A stretch of 64,000 nucleotides of DNA from a virus: positions 1 to 64,000 of IMG/VR virus record IMGVR_UViG_3300044675_005263; one strand, written 5' to 3'. The translations under genes and the position numbers were made by a program. The notes under the pieces were generated by a model, which had not been told where the DNA came from, did no database searches, and was given only the letters and a program-made list of their open reading frames with translations. Each line of letters begins with the position of its first letter. Position 1 is the first letter of the stretch. Below, one piece after another: positions 8,306-20,000 of the stretch.

Positions 8306-11300
8306 TTAGGTAAGTAACCTAAGAAGCTTTGCCATCTGGGATGAGATCTCTGATTGGTTGTAGAGCTCACTTCCTGAGATGAATTGTTTTAGTTCAGCAG
8401 TAGCAATATCAGCATCTTCCTTGCCAATCTTTGCTTCTACCTTCGTGATCATATCTTCCATAAGGTCACGAAGTGCTGGGGGAACATCTGAGAAGCGAAT
8501 CTTCTGTGCTTCCTCGCCGAATGCGAATGGTAGGTTAGCAATAACCTTTCCAAGCTCACCAGCGCTATTACGGACGTTTTCTAAAGATTCAGCATTTAGC
8601 GCTCCAGAGTCCAATCGGTCAATAATTCCGATCAAATCTGTGGCTGCTTTGGCTGCTCCAGCGTAATCGCCAGTGCTATCAAAGTTTTCTGCTTCTTTAA
8701 CCTTATCCAAGACATTCTGCAAACCAGAGGTTCCAAGGTCTTGCTTGATACGGGCTAAAACTGTTCTAAATTTTCCTGTTGCATCACGAGGTTGGGTTTC
8801 AGCGGTGTACTTGACACGGCCATCAGCATCTCTCTCTGGAGGTGCTTCACCATCTGTGGCTCTACCCTCTTCACGAGCCTTGGCTTCTTCCTTCAAAGCT
8901 TGAATTTCTTCAGGGCTTAAGTCCACAATTTCATCTGTAATTTGCTCTGCAAAAAGTGCTTCAGAATTGGTTGCAAACTCTGCTCCAAGGCGAGTTCCGA
9001 ACTCTTCAGTACGAGCCTTCATTGAGGCAACAATCTCGTCAAGGTTAGAAGCAGCACCCTTCCAGTTTTCTGGAATTAGTTCTTCCTTACCAAGACCAAT
9101 AGCACGCTTCATAATGTGGCGCTTTACTTTGCCACGGTTTCCTGGCTTAGCACGACCATAAGCACGAATAGCATTTCTTAAATCTCCAGCATTCCTGATT
9201 GGAAATGAACCATCGTTTAGAGCCTTGCCTTCCTTAGCTAAGCGTTCACGAACTCGGCGAGAGATAACTGCCATTTCATTTTCTGGGTCATCATCCAGCA
9301 TCTGGATCATGTAGTCAACATCTTGATCTGCATCTTCTTTAACTTTTTTAACTTTTGCAGCAAGCTCTAACTTCTTAGCAGCGAGAACTTCCATGCGGTT
9401 TGTTTCAAAGCGAGCACGGACATCATTAGCAGAAGCAACTAGCGCCATCTTCTTATCGCCTTCAAGATCAGCAATACGAGCATTGAGTTCTGCAAGTGGG
9501 TCGCTCTTTAGCATTGCAAGAGTGCTTGCACCTGCTGCAACCAAAGCCATTACTTGACCTGATGCAACACGGGCACGAGCGATTGGGAATCCTGGAACAT
9601 TTACCTGACATACGGCAACTAGTTCTAGGGAATTTTTAATTGGGCGCCAGTCACCAGAAGGTGCTGATGCACGAAGTGCACGAATTTGTTCTGGGCTAGA
9701 TCCCGGACGAACTGAGCCAGCGACCCAGATTCCGTAAGCATCTTCACCAGCATGAACGTCTGCAATTGCAGATGCAGTATCGTCATAATGACGTACTGCC
9801 TCTGCTGCAGATGCTTCGAGACCAGCATGTCCGCCCGCAAGAGTTAATTGACCAACTGGAACATCAGTTCCATTGTCAGTACGAACTACTCCAGTATGGA
9901 AGTAGGCATATTTGCTACGGCTACGAGGAGGTTTAGTTCCTGCTGTCATACCAATGTGGTCGACGTGCCATGCAGCAATGTGTCCGAATACTCGGCCATC
10001 ATCATCTACAGTAAGAGGTGTAGGTCCCTTAAGTTGTGGGTCGTTAAACCACTCTGTTGGTGGGTTTACTGGAATTGCTCCAGCAATCATTCCACAAGCA
10101 ACTAGAGCCGAAGCTTCCAGAGCATTGACTCCCTCGACGTAAACTCCGTCAGGAATATTCACTTCATCCTCCTCAACGCTAGCCTGATCAGCTAACTGAA
10201 TTGTGCACTCTTGGAAAGCAGGTTTAGGCACGATAGTCACAGCCATGACTCGTGCTTTTGTTATAGTAATTTTACCTGCTTCTACCTTAGTGTCAGATCC
10301 GTTTTCGTCCTCTTTGCGCTCATCATCAGCCTCAAACTGATCTAGGTCAGCTGATACTCCTCTGATGAATCCACCTCGAACTAAACGCTCTGCTTCTTTA
10401 CCATACTCGCCAGTATCGAAGTGCCCACGAGCATTTCCAATACCGTCGTCAGTTCTTTCCATAGATACAATCTGACCAACTACGACAGAACCGTCATGTC
10501 CTTCGCCTGTTTTAATCTGCCATAGAAGAGGTAGAGGAAGTTCTCTCATATCGAGAGCACCCTTTCTCATAATTCTTCCGTCGCCAGACTCCATACCTTC
10601 TGGAATAACAAGAGGGATTACAAACTCTGCCCCCTGAGTTTTTGCAGTCTCGCTGGTCTCGTAAGCTCCAGCGATTAGGACTCTTGACCTAGCATCTGCT
10701 GCTTTTGCCTTCATTGCAAAAGTGCTCAGAAGTTGGTCATATGAATGCATTGTATTGACAGAAAAATTAGAAGTCTCTTGGTTTTTACGATCTCCTGGCC
10801 AGTAGCCATTCATCTCTTTGTGACGGAGGGCGCAATAACCCTTGGCACGAGGACCCATGTATTTAGCAAGTTGCTTGTAGCAACGAGTCCAGTCTCCTGG
10901 AGTTCTCCAACGAATCTTGGCTGCACCTTTGCCATAAGTCCAATAACGACGAAGCTTTTCTGCTTGTCCACGATTTCGGTCTGCGCCACCAGCAGCAGTA
11001 ACTGCTTTCTTTCCATCTACCTGCTCTAGAACATCAACGAGATTTGTGTCGTCTAGAACGACTACTGGAGGTGGTGTTGCGCTACGAAGATCTGAAAGAA
11101 TCTGTGGTTCTGGAATCCACTTACCATCTTTACGAGTAAAGGTTGTTGGCTCAGTTGAAGAGTCAGTTGTTGGTACTAAAGCAACTAAATCCATCACTGC
11201 TTGTGGGTCATCTGGAGAAACGACTGCCATGTGAATAACTGGAACATCAGATGTCATTGGTGTTACCTGCACTGGTTTTTCAGCTGAAGCTTTTAGAGGA

Positions 11301-13054
11301 TCTCCCTTTTTATCTAGGAAAGGACTCTTTGCTCCTTTTGCATCTGTGTAAGGATCTAGCAGTGGATTACGGGCTCTTCTATATTCTGGACCTGATTCAA
11401 GCCACTTTTTAAGAATAGGAATGTTGTAAGCATTTACTGCTTTTCTAGGCATATCAGAAGGACTAGTTTTTGAATAATATTTTTCTAAAGGATTTGCACT
11501 TCTAGCAGCAGGACCAGACATATCTACACCACTTGGCTTCGCTGCAACATCTGGAGAAAGTCTTTGATCAGATACCCAAGATGGATAATCAGTAAGTACT
11601 TTACTTAAACTTTGAGCATTAAGTGGAGGTAAAGTTCCTGGCATACGAATTGGAGAATCCATAGGAGTGCGAGGCTCTCCAAGAATTCCGTTTGTATCTA
11701 ACTCGCCTTCAGCAAAGCCTTGAGGAATTGGGGTGTAAGTCTCTAGCGGCTCTGTGAGCTTTGCGTTGACATCAATAAGGTTTCCATTATCAAGTTCTAC
11801 TTTGACATTTCCTGTTACGTTATCAATAGAACGAATATTTCCTTGATAGTTAGGACGACCACCGATGATTACTCGGCCACCCATCTTTGCAAATTTTCCT
11901 GATTTATCACGAAGTTGAGCGGAAGCTTTTTCAGATAGAAAAGCAGGGTCTAACTTTCCATCTCCATCTTTATCTGCCTTAGAGCCAGAAGTTGGAGCTT
12001 CTCCTGCTGCAGTAAGTGAGTCATCCATATCCCACATAGACGCTTCTTCGTCAAACATAATAATTTCATCCATAAGCTCATAGTCCAGTTCTGGCTGAGC
12101 ATCAATAACCATCTTGTATTCTTCTGGTTGAATCTTGTCAACCCTGTGAGCAATCAAAGGCTCGTTGTCTAGAAGCGCTGCAATAAGAAGAGCAGTTTCT
12201 GTGTCAACTGGCATATGAGTTTTAAGGACAACATCGTCAATGTCATCAAGCATCTTGTCGTAGCTACTGTGGTCGTTTTCTGGGTTACCCATATCGTCCC
12301 AGTTGCCGTCATCCCACACATACATCAAACCGTCTGGCTCGATGCGATATAGACGGTCAATGCCAGATCCATCCATACGGATGCGAACAAAAAATTCAAT
12401 TACATTGTCTTCAGGCATACTCTTGGAAGTGATAAAAGAATCATAGTCAACTGCTTTAGGCATTTCATGCTCGTATGACTCATAGCCATAAGCAATCATT
12501 GCGTTTGACTTAGCTTTTTTATTCTCACGTTCTACGATTGCTGATGCCCAACGCTCTGCGGCATCTCCACCCCAAAGCGCCCAAGCGATTCGGCCATTTG
12601 ATGGATAATTCTTTTGTCCCGGCTTGTAACCAGTTCCTTTTTTATCTACTTGATGACGTGGGAAGTATTTTGCAATATGACGAACCTTGCGAATACCGAT
12701 TTGTCCACCACGAGCAAGTGTGCGAGCAGTGTTAAGACCGACTGAAGTTCCGCCACGGTTCTCTTCCTTACGCCAAGCAAGTCCACGCTTTGCCTCTGCA
12801 ATAACAGAGTCTGGAATTGTATACATGCGGTCATTATTTGAAAATACCTTGATATCAAGAGATGTTAAAGCAGCAGCAGCAAGTTCTACCGATGCGCCTG
12901 TAGGACGATCACCCTTGGAATCCCATTGAAATGAAGCAATAAGAGGTTCTTTAATATCTAAAGCAGCAACAATGTTCTGAGAGTCGTCTACAACAACACC
13001 CTTATCGTCCGAGACAAAAAGGACTCTAGTTCCGTTACGACCGATGAACTCCAT
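8306..13054 (-). CDS. Multidomain capsid maturation protease (HK97 S78-like)
   Basis: A 1582-aa protein. Residues about 820-950 carry the prohead protease core: LPLPLLWQIKTGEGHDGS (candidate catalytic His near 852), RGGFIRGVSADLDQF (candidate Ser near 900) and AVTIVPKPAFQECTI. It presumably cleaves the capsid N-terminal region and itself. Other modules: N-terminal RGLAWRKEENRGGTSVG...ARTLARGGQIG (about 90-185), a second module YWTYGKGAAKIRW...GPRAKGYCALRHKE (about 720-780), a domain after the protease with WHVDHIGMTAGT and YAYFHTGVVRTDNG, and a helical C-terminal ~400 residues that may act as scaffold. Much larger than typical prohead proteases. It overlaps the upstream gene by one base. Confidence 0.85.
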   Translation of the reverse strand: MEFIGRNGTRVLFVSDDKGVVVDDSQNIVAALDIKEPLIASFQWDSKGDRPTGASVELAAAALTSLDIKVFSNNDRMYTIPDSVIAEAKRGLAWRKEENRGGTSVGLNTARTLARGGQIGIRKVRHIAKYFPRHQVDKKGTGYKPGQKNYPSNGRIAWALWGGDAAERWASAIVERENKKAKSNAMIAYGYESYEHEMPKAVDYDSFITSKSMPEDNVIEFFVRIRMDGSGIDRLYRIEPDGLMYVWDDGNWDDMGNPENDHSSYDKMLDDIDDVVLKTHMPVDTETALLIAALLDNEPLIAHRVDKIQPEEYKMVIDAQPELDYELMDEIIMFDEEASMWDMDDSLTAAGEAPTSGSKADKDGDGKLDPAFLSEKASAQLRDKSGKFAKMGGRVIIGGRPNYQGNIRSIDNVTGNVKVELDNGNLIDVNAKLTEPLETYTPIPQGFAEGELDTNGILGEPRTPMDSPIRMPGTLPPLNAQSLSKVLTDYPSWVSDQRLSPDVAAKPSGVDMSGPAARSANPLEKYYSKTSPSDMPRKAVNAYNIPILKKWLESGPEYRRARNPLLDPYTDAKGAKSPFLDKKGDPLKASAEKPVQVTPMTSDVPVIHMAVVSPDDPQAVMDLVALVPTTDSSTEPTTFTRKDGKWIPEPQILSDLRSATPPPVVVLDDTNLVDVLEQVDGKKAVTAAGGADRNRGQAEKLRRYWTYGKGAAKIRWRTPGDWTRCYKQLAKYMGPRAKGYCALRHKEMNGYWPGDRKNQETSNFSVNTMHSYDQLLSTFAMKAKAADARSRVLIAGAYETSETAKTQGAEFVIPLVIPEGMESGDGRIMRKGALDMRELPLPLLWQIKTGEGHDGSVVVGQIVSMERTDDGIGNARGHFDTGEYGKEAERLVRGGFIRGVSADLDQFEADDERKEDENGSDTKVEAGKITITKARVMAVTIVPKPAFQECTIQLADQASVEEDEVNIPDGVYVEGVNALEASALVACGMIAGAIPVNPPTEWFNDPQLKGPTPLTVDDDGRVFGHIAAWHVDHIGMTAGTKPPRSRSKYAYFHTGVVRTDNGTDVPVGQLTLAGGHAGLEASAAEAVRHYDDTASAIADVHAGEDAYGIWVAGSVRPGSSPEQIRALRASAPSGDWRPIKNSLELVAVCQVNVPGFPIARARVASGQVMALVAAGASTLAMLKSDPLAELNARIADLEGDKKMALVASANDVRARFETNRMEVLAAKKLELAAKVKKVKEDADQDVDYMIQMLDDDPENEMAVISRRVRERLAKEGKALNDGSFPIRNAGDLRNAIRAYGRAKPGNRGKVKRHIMKRAIGLGKEELIPENWKGAASNLDEIVASMKARTEEFGTRLGAEFATNSEALFAEQITDEIVDLSPEEIQALKEEAKAREEGRATDGEAPPERDADGRVKYTAETQPRDATGKFRTVLARIKQDLGTSGLQNVLDKVKEAENFDSTGDYAGAAKAATDLIGIIDRLDSGALNAESLENVRNSAGELGKVIANLPFAFGEEAQKIRFSDVPPALRDLMEDMITKVEAKIGKEDADIATAELKQFISGSELYNQSEISSQMAKLLRLLT

Positions 13055-13776
13055 TATGCTTTTCCTGACTCCTCAGTTACTGGTCCGCCAGCTACCCATG
13101 CGTCGCATGTTCTAGAAGCTGCACATTTAAAGTCGAATGCTTCACAATACCCTAGATCGCCAGCCTCGATTGAGCCCCAAGCATCATTTCCAGCCTCGTT
13201 TCCAAGTCCAGAAGCAATACAGTCAAGCATTTTTGGTGTTTGAATGAATACAGCGCAGTTTCCACACAGGGATTTCTTTGCATCTTCAACTGGGACAGTC
13301 CAGCGGTCTGCCTTTGCTTGCCAAAACGCATTGTTTGGAAGTGCTGGATTCATTGGGCCATAACCAGCCGTTTTGATAGCACCTTCTCTGTTTTTTAAGT
13401 TGACTGCGATATCTGATGTAGCAGGGGGGCATCCTTCAGATGTCTCAACTGCGGCAGTCATAGACTTACCACTCTCTTCAAAAGAATATACAACTTCATA
13501 GTCTTTTACTTGATCATATTTAAGGTAGACATTTGATTTTTGAGCAGTATCGAACATATCAGTAACTACTTTGTAGTCGGCAGGAAGAATGTCCATAATT
13601 GAAAGGTTTTCAAGACTTGTGTCTTCAGGAGATAGAGCAAGCCATTCGCCATCTACTCTAGTGTAAGTTCCAAATCGCTCTGTTTGAAAAACTGCTTGAT
13701 ACACAACGTTTTCACCGTTTGCATAGATTAAGGACATACCTTCTACAGGATAGGTCTTTGCGTTAGAGAGTCTCAT
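13054..13776 (-). CDS. Cys-motif virion-associated protein, unknown function
   Basis: A 240-aa protein starting MRLSNAKTYPVEGMSL. The C-terminal ~90 residues hold a cysteine cluster, CGNCAVF...LDC...GYCEAFDFKC...RTCDAW, that could bind a metal or Fe-S centre; similar clusters occur in the 383-aa protein next to the portal. The N-terminal half has a beta-rich segment (NVVYQAVFQTERFGTY). It is co-transcribed with the protease and overlaps the 41-aa gene upstream by ATGA. Confidence 0.55.
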   Translation of the reverse strand: MRLSNAKTYPVEGMSLIYANGENVVYQAVFQTERFGTYTRVDGEWLALSPEDTSLENLSIMDILPADYKVVTDMFDTAQKSNVYLKYDQVKDYEVVYSFEESGKSMTAAVETSEGCPPATSDIAVNLKNREGAIKTAGYGPMNPALPNNAFWQAKADRWTVPVEDAKKSLCGNCAVFIQTPKMLDCIASGLGNEAGNDAWGSIEAGDLGYCEAFDFKCAASRTCDAWVAGGPVTEESGKA

Positions 13777-13898
13777 AGCTTTTCCTCATCCTCAGGCTCG
13801 TATGAGTCAGCATTAGGATCAACCTCTGCTAGCTCGATAATCTTGCGATAAGCAGCAACAACAGCTTCGTTGTACTTTTCTTTATCTGACTTAGCCAT
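13773..13898 (-). CDS. Small unknown protein, 41 aa
   Basis: ATG at 13898, product starts MAKSDKEKYNEAVVAAYRKI and is highly charged and helical. Its TGA overlaps the next ATG (ATGA at 13776-13773), a sign of translational coupling. GAGGAG lies upstream. Function unknown. Confidence 0.6.
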   Translation of the reverse strand: MAKSDKEKYNEAVVAAYRKIIELAEVDPNADSYEPEDEEKL

Positions 13899-13900
13899 TA

Positions 13901-14014
13901 TTATACCGTCTCCTCTAGGTCTTCGTCTTCTTCAGGGATAGGTTCTTCAGAAGGCTCTGGGTTGTAGTCAGGACCTAAAGGATCCACAATTTCATACTCA
14001 AAATCATCCGACAT
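13901..14014 (-). CDS. Small acidic protein, 37 aa
   Basis: ATG at 14014, starting MSDDFEYEIVDPLGPDY, almost entirely acidic or Pro. It overlaps the end of the giant polyvalent gene by 11 nt and sits 2 nt before the 41-aa gene. Function unknown; probably expressed as part of the late operon. Confidence 0.5.
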   Translation of the reverse strand: MSDDFEYEIVDPLGPDYNPEPSEEPIPEEDEDLEETV

Positions 14015-17000
14015 TTAGATTTGCCTTTCTGTAAGATTCTTTAAGACCTTCTGCAGCTTCACGACCAAGTACTTTATCAGTGATATAGATATAATTCATT
14101 CTATATTCTACCCCATGAGCATCCATTCCCTCTGCCACGCTAATTGCTGTAGCAAAATGAGCGATTTCGTGAAGAATAGATGGTTCGTTTCTTGATAAAA
14201 GGCTGTTAATTTTTAATGTTGAAAAAAATACACCGTCTTTAAAACCATAACTATATTTACCACCTGCTTTTTTACTAGTGATCAAACTGACTGGAGGTCT
14301 TCCCATTCGTCCTCCGTCACCAAAGGCTTCTACAAACCAATCGGCGGTGATTATATCTTCTACATAGTTTTTAACACCTTTTGCAGATCCGTTTAGATGT
14401 TTTTCTCCCAATGGAGATTCAACATATCTTGACATTTCTCGATATGCATCATCGTAATCTTTAGAGTATTTTTTAAAAGCTGCTTTATAAGAGTCTGAAT
14501 CTGAGAAATCTGCACGTTTAGGGGCAACAGGTGGTTTAAAAGGTCTTTGTTGTTGAGGGGTCCATACTTCTTCTGCAGCATATACTTTTTTAATGTCTAG
14601 ATCACTCTGGGCTACCTGTAAGCTATATACTTCTCTAGGGCTAAGACTGTGCCCACCTTTTACGCCAGCAGGTTTTATATCATCTTCTGCAATCTCTTCT
14701 CCAGTTCTACCCTGCTCTCCTACATTTGGCTCTGGAGTTGATTCTGGCTTTAATCCTGCATCTTCTGCAATCTGATCGCCTGTCTTACCTTCGCTACCAA
14801 CACCTTCGCCAACAGGTTCAGTAGGATTTCCTTCTTCATCAACCTTTGCTGGCTCTTCTTGCTTGCCTAGCATGTGATCTACAGCCTTTTGTGCTTGCTT
14901 GGCTGCTTTGATAATCATTGTTGGATCATTCTTAAGAGCCCTAAGCCATGACTGTGCATATGCAGTTATGTTGCCAAAATCAATCTCAACGCCAAGGCGT
15001 CCTGCAACAATTGCAACAGAAATCTCTGCAATAAGTTCTTCTTCTCCACGGCTGGCTTTGTGATTTCCATAGTTTTCTAATAGCTCTGTGCGATTTACAC
15101 GAGATGGGTGTCCTGTGCTGTGTGCAAGTTCGTGAACTAGTGTCTCAAAAAGATCTTGCTCTGAACCAAACTGCTCACGGAGAGGTAGATAAATATTGTC
15201 ATTTATTGGCATGTAATAAGCGCTATCTTGACGCCCGTAATTAATTTTTGGATGATCTTTGAATGTTTCTAAAAGAATTCTCTCTGCATCACTTACTGGT
15301 ATTGGATCAGGAGTAACAAGAGGTGGAAGATCTAACCCCTCTGCTTGCTCTACGTTGAATACGTTAATAATCTTTGGCGGTGTGTAGATAAACACATCTT
15401 TAGTGGTTCCATCTGGCTGGTCTACTTGCTTAAACTTTGGAGCCCAGTGGATGATTGAAGTTGCCTTCTCGCCACGCTTAATATTTCCGCCAAGCTTTTC
15501 TGCTTGCTTGTATGTGAGCCAGCGGTTATCTACCCAGCCATTTGCTTGCTGAGCAGCCCAGAGGCTAATAACATTTGAACCTTCGTATACTTTACCAGTC
15601 GCAACACTAGTTGGAAGAAAACCTGCGCCAGTCCAAGGCTTACGCCAAGGAACATTTCCATTCTCAAGAGATGCAATAATTGCATCTGCAATCCTCTGAG
15701 TTGCTGGATCAATTTTCTTTGCAGTTTCTTGTACTTCATTATCAAACTCTTCTGGTGTTACAGGAGTTGGATCTGTCTCAATATTAGACATTGCTTCTAT
15801 AGTAGATGAAGAAGGGGTTACTTGCTCATCTTCTTCAGATGTGTGGTCATACACCCATGTCAAAGGACCTAGGTAGATTTCTTTCTTAGCACGAGTCACT
15901 GCAACATATGCAAGACGAAGCTCTTCTGGTGCTGGTAGCTCTTTATCGACACTGCCTTTAACGTCTTTTGGACCCCAAAAGTCGTCATATATACGAACTG
16001 AATCGTATTCAGCACCCTTTGATTGGTGTGCTGTAGTAATTACTACATCTGCCTTTACTGGTTCAATTACGCCTTCAAGAATCTTTTTAAGTTGATTAAG
16101 TTTGTCAACCTTTTTAAGGTCATCTTCGATTGTAAGACGACGATCTTTTGCCCAATTACCATCTTTATCTTTTCTTGCCTTGAACCCTGCTTCTTTAAGT
16201 TTTTCATTGTTATACTTAAAGAATCCAGTAAGAACAATATCATTGCCTTCAATTTTGTATGTGACAGAACTATCTATTTTTCCAGTAGAGCCGTCTTCTA
16301 CTTTGTCTAAGGTAAGAGGCTTGTATTTTGCAAGAGCAGCTTTGCTTTCTGCAGTTTCTTCACGCTCTACAACAACACGACCTAAAATATCACGAAGGTT
16401 CTGTATACCGTTTTGATTTATTAAATCATAAAGAGATTTAACTTCACGGGCTTTTCCATCTTTTATTAAAAGTCCAATCTCTTCCCAAGAGTCATACATA
16501 CCAAGTTCTGCATTATATTTTGATGGCTTTGAGTCTTTCTTTTTGCCATTCATAATCCAAGTAGCTGTTTCAATAGCCTCTTCAAGTCGTGTCTTGGTTG
16601 ATTGACTAATTCCAACAGTCTTGTTTTGATCTAAATACTCGATCATTGCTTTAAATGCACCACCATTGGTGCGAACAAGTACTGCATCTGGATCAGGCAT
16701 ATCTGCAAGATCTTCTACAATTTTTCCTTCGTTTTTACTTAATCCAATAACTTTTTCTGGCTTTCCAGCAACAGCAAGGAAACGGTTAGCAACTGCAGCA
16801 ATATTTGGACCAAAGCGGAATGACTCTGTAAGTTGGAGTTTTTCTGCTCCTTCGAGAGTGTCCAACTGATCTTTTGCTCCACGCCATCCGTAGATAGATT
16901 GATTGCCATCTCCAACAAATACCTTTTGAATAGGCTGTTTACGAACCCAGTCACCAGCAACATCGTTAATGTCCTGAGCCTCATCGAAGAAGATAATATC

Positions 17001-20000
17001 TGCTGCAGGTATTACTTTGTCTGGATTTGTAGTTTCTGAGTCTGGAGACATCGTCACATCAATGCCGTTAAGCTGTACATACTTTTCTGGATAAGACTGG
17101 TTCATTGTTAGCTTACCCTTAGGGCTTGAAATATCATCCCACCAGCGGTTTGCGTAATCAATGAATACTTCAGGAATGTCTACAAAGTTATCTGTGAAGT
17201 GCTTAGGCATAATCTTTTCGTCCGCACTTTGTGCAAACGCTGTAACAGCATCACGAACTGATTTAACAACTTCTCTACTTGAAAGAGTTGCATTTACCTT
17301 TTCGCCATCTTTTTTAATTTCTACAACCTTGACAGGTCCAATCCCAAGATGATCTGCGACATCTGATGGAAGTCCAATGGAGTCCTTCTTAAAGCTACGC
17401 TGTTGCATCCAAGTTGGTGCATGGTGCCAAGCAACTTGTGTATTGGTTCTTGCAATCATATTTGATGGACGATCTGGATCTGCGTTGAGTTCTGCAGCTA
17501 CAGCTTTACCAAATGCAATATAAAGAATAGTTTTATCTGGATACTTTTCTGCAACAGCCCTTGCAGCCATCTTCAGTGTGCTGGTTTTACCTGTTCCAGC
17601 AAGAGCTTGAACAATTACATCCTTGCCATCGACTACAGCATCTATTACTGCTTGCTGTTGTTTAGTTGGCTTAATTATTTTTGGCTCAAGGGGAGATAGA
17701 GCTGAAATAAACTCGGGGTCTGGACCTTCATCTGGGCTACCAGTAAGTTCTTCTGGAAACTCTTGGTTCAGTGAGATCATTCCCATTTTTTCTAGATTAG
17801 GGTTTTCTCCCAGAGGGAAAGTAACTTTATCTTTATTCTCAACCGCTGTGTATAGGTCTGGAGATACAACACTAAACATCCAGTTAGGAGCAGCTGGGTT
17901 ATCGTTGTAAATAATAGTCCCATCTGACTTAATAATTGCATCAGTGTTGTTAGGACCTGACATTACAAGAATGTCGCCTTCTTCTTTGCCATACTTTTTA
18001 ACATCATCTTTAGTTGGTTTTAAGAAGGTATATTCTCTTCTTAGAGGTTCTCCAGTTGATAGATTAGGCATAAAGGCTATGAAAGATCTTCTATGTCCTT
18101 TTCCGTAAACAGAAATACTATTTACTGCTTCTGTAAGCTCTTTTAATGCTTCAGGACTTACCTTGCGGTAGTTAAGATCAAGAGCGTACTTCATTCTCTT
18201 TTCTTCGTTTTCTTTCCAAGCTTTGGTTCTTGCTTCTCTATCTACAACTTCAGACGCTTCTGGGGTTTCAAGAGTTGAATATATTTCTTCTAAAGATTTT
18301 GGAGTAGTGTTAGGGTTTACTGGCTCTCCAGTGCTAGGAGGGGTTGGATCTTTAAAGAAACCGCCACCATCATCAGGATTGATAATTTCTAGTGCACCAG
18401 CTGAAATGTTTTCACGCTTTGCAGCATCATCAAACTTAACCTTGACATAATTCTTATATCCTCTAGTGCCATAAGAACCAATAAATGCTTTAACCTCACC
18501 CATACGGCCTGTCTTAACGCCACGAACTCTGTCGCCAACCTTAAGAGGAACACCGCTAGCTGAAAGATGGAACATAGAACCATCAGTGCGATCTTCAAGA
18601 ACCAATGACTTAACTGTGTCATCAACTGGGAGACCCTTAATTGCTTCTTCAGACGATGCATCTGTTTTAGAACCAGAGGTGATTGTCTTAATTGCTTCGC
18701 CAACAACGCTCTGTAGTTCATCAGTAGTTACTGTCTTAGATCCCTTAGGTGTTGAAACCTTTGGCTTAACTGTTGGTACTGGATCTATAGCTACAGGCTT
18801 TTCTATAAGCTTTCTAATCTCTGCAGGTGTCTTACCAGCAAGTTCGTTGCGACGACGCAGTGTTCCCTTAAGGGTTTCTCCGTTAGCCCAACCAATTCCT
18901 GGAGAGTTCTTCTTTGTAACTCGTGTGCTGTAGAGATTTCCAGATGCAACAATCTTGCGAACAACAATAGTTCCGTTTGGATCTTCTGGATCTTGAAGAA
19001 GATCTATAACTTCGTGGTATCCGCCATCTTTAGCTGGTACAAAGTCACCAATTCTAATGTCTTGTACTTTTGCATTACCTTCATCAACAATAAATGTATT
19101 TTCATCGTCTTCAATCCAACTATTGGTAATTGTTCCACCAAAAATTGATTCGAACTGATGCTCGTCAGCAGATTCTGTGCTTCCGTCTGGACCGAATGAT
19201 GATTCTGGCTTTTCGGTAAGTGACTCGGCATCTGTTGGTACTGGCTTACCTGCCAATCCATCCTTGAGTGCAGCTGCAGCAGCAAGATCTGTTTCTTGCT
19301 TCTTCCAATCTGCCATATCTCGTAGCCACTTAGCACGCTGAGCGTTAAACTCTGACATACGATCTTCAGGACTAAATTGTGGATTATCTGGTTGAGCATC
19401 TTTAAGAAGCTTTTCAAGAATTTCTGGTAGGACTTCAGAGTCTGATGCAGCGTTATGCCAGAATAAAGGATCCTTTTCAATACCGTATCTCTTTGCAACT
19501 GCCTCTAAGTCGTTGTATCTATTACCAAAGGTGCGTGCAAGCTCTAAAGTATCAATTACTCCACTAAAGTTGTAATCAATACCAAGCTTCTGCGCCCACT
19601 TTTCAAAAGTATTAGTGTCAAACTCAGCGTTATGTGCAATAAGAATTGCATCTTTACCTAGCAACTCTGCAAACTTACGAAGCTGCTCTTCAAGACCAGG
19701 CTGAGTAGCTAGAAAAGCATCATCTACCTTTGTTCCATTATTGTCGATAACTCTTTCAGGGTTTAGAGCTCTATTGCCATCCTTATCTAGATATGGCTTC
19801 TTATTCTTTCCCTTACCTTGTGAGTAGTAGTAGTCGTCAAGAGGAACTCCTGGATTTATAAATAGATTTATCTCGTCTACTTTTTCGCCGTTTTCAAATA
19901 CAGCTGCTGCTACTTGAATTGGTTGGTCTGGATTGTCTGAGTCGAAGCCTTTTCCAATAGTTTCAAAGTCAAAGTAGACAACTCTCTTACCCTTAAGGGC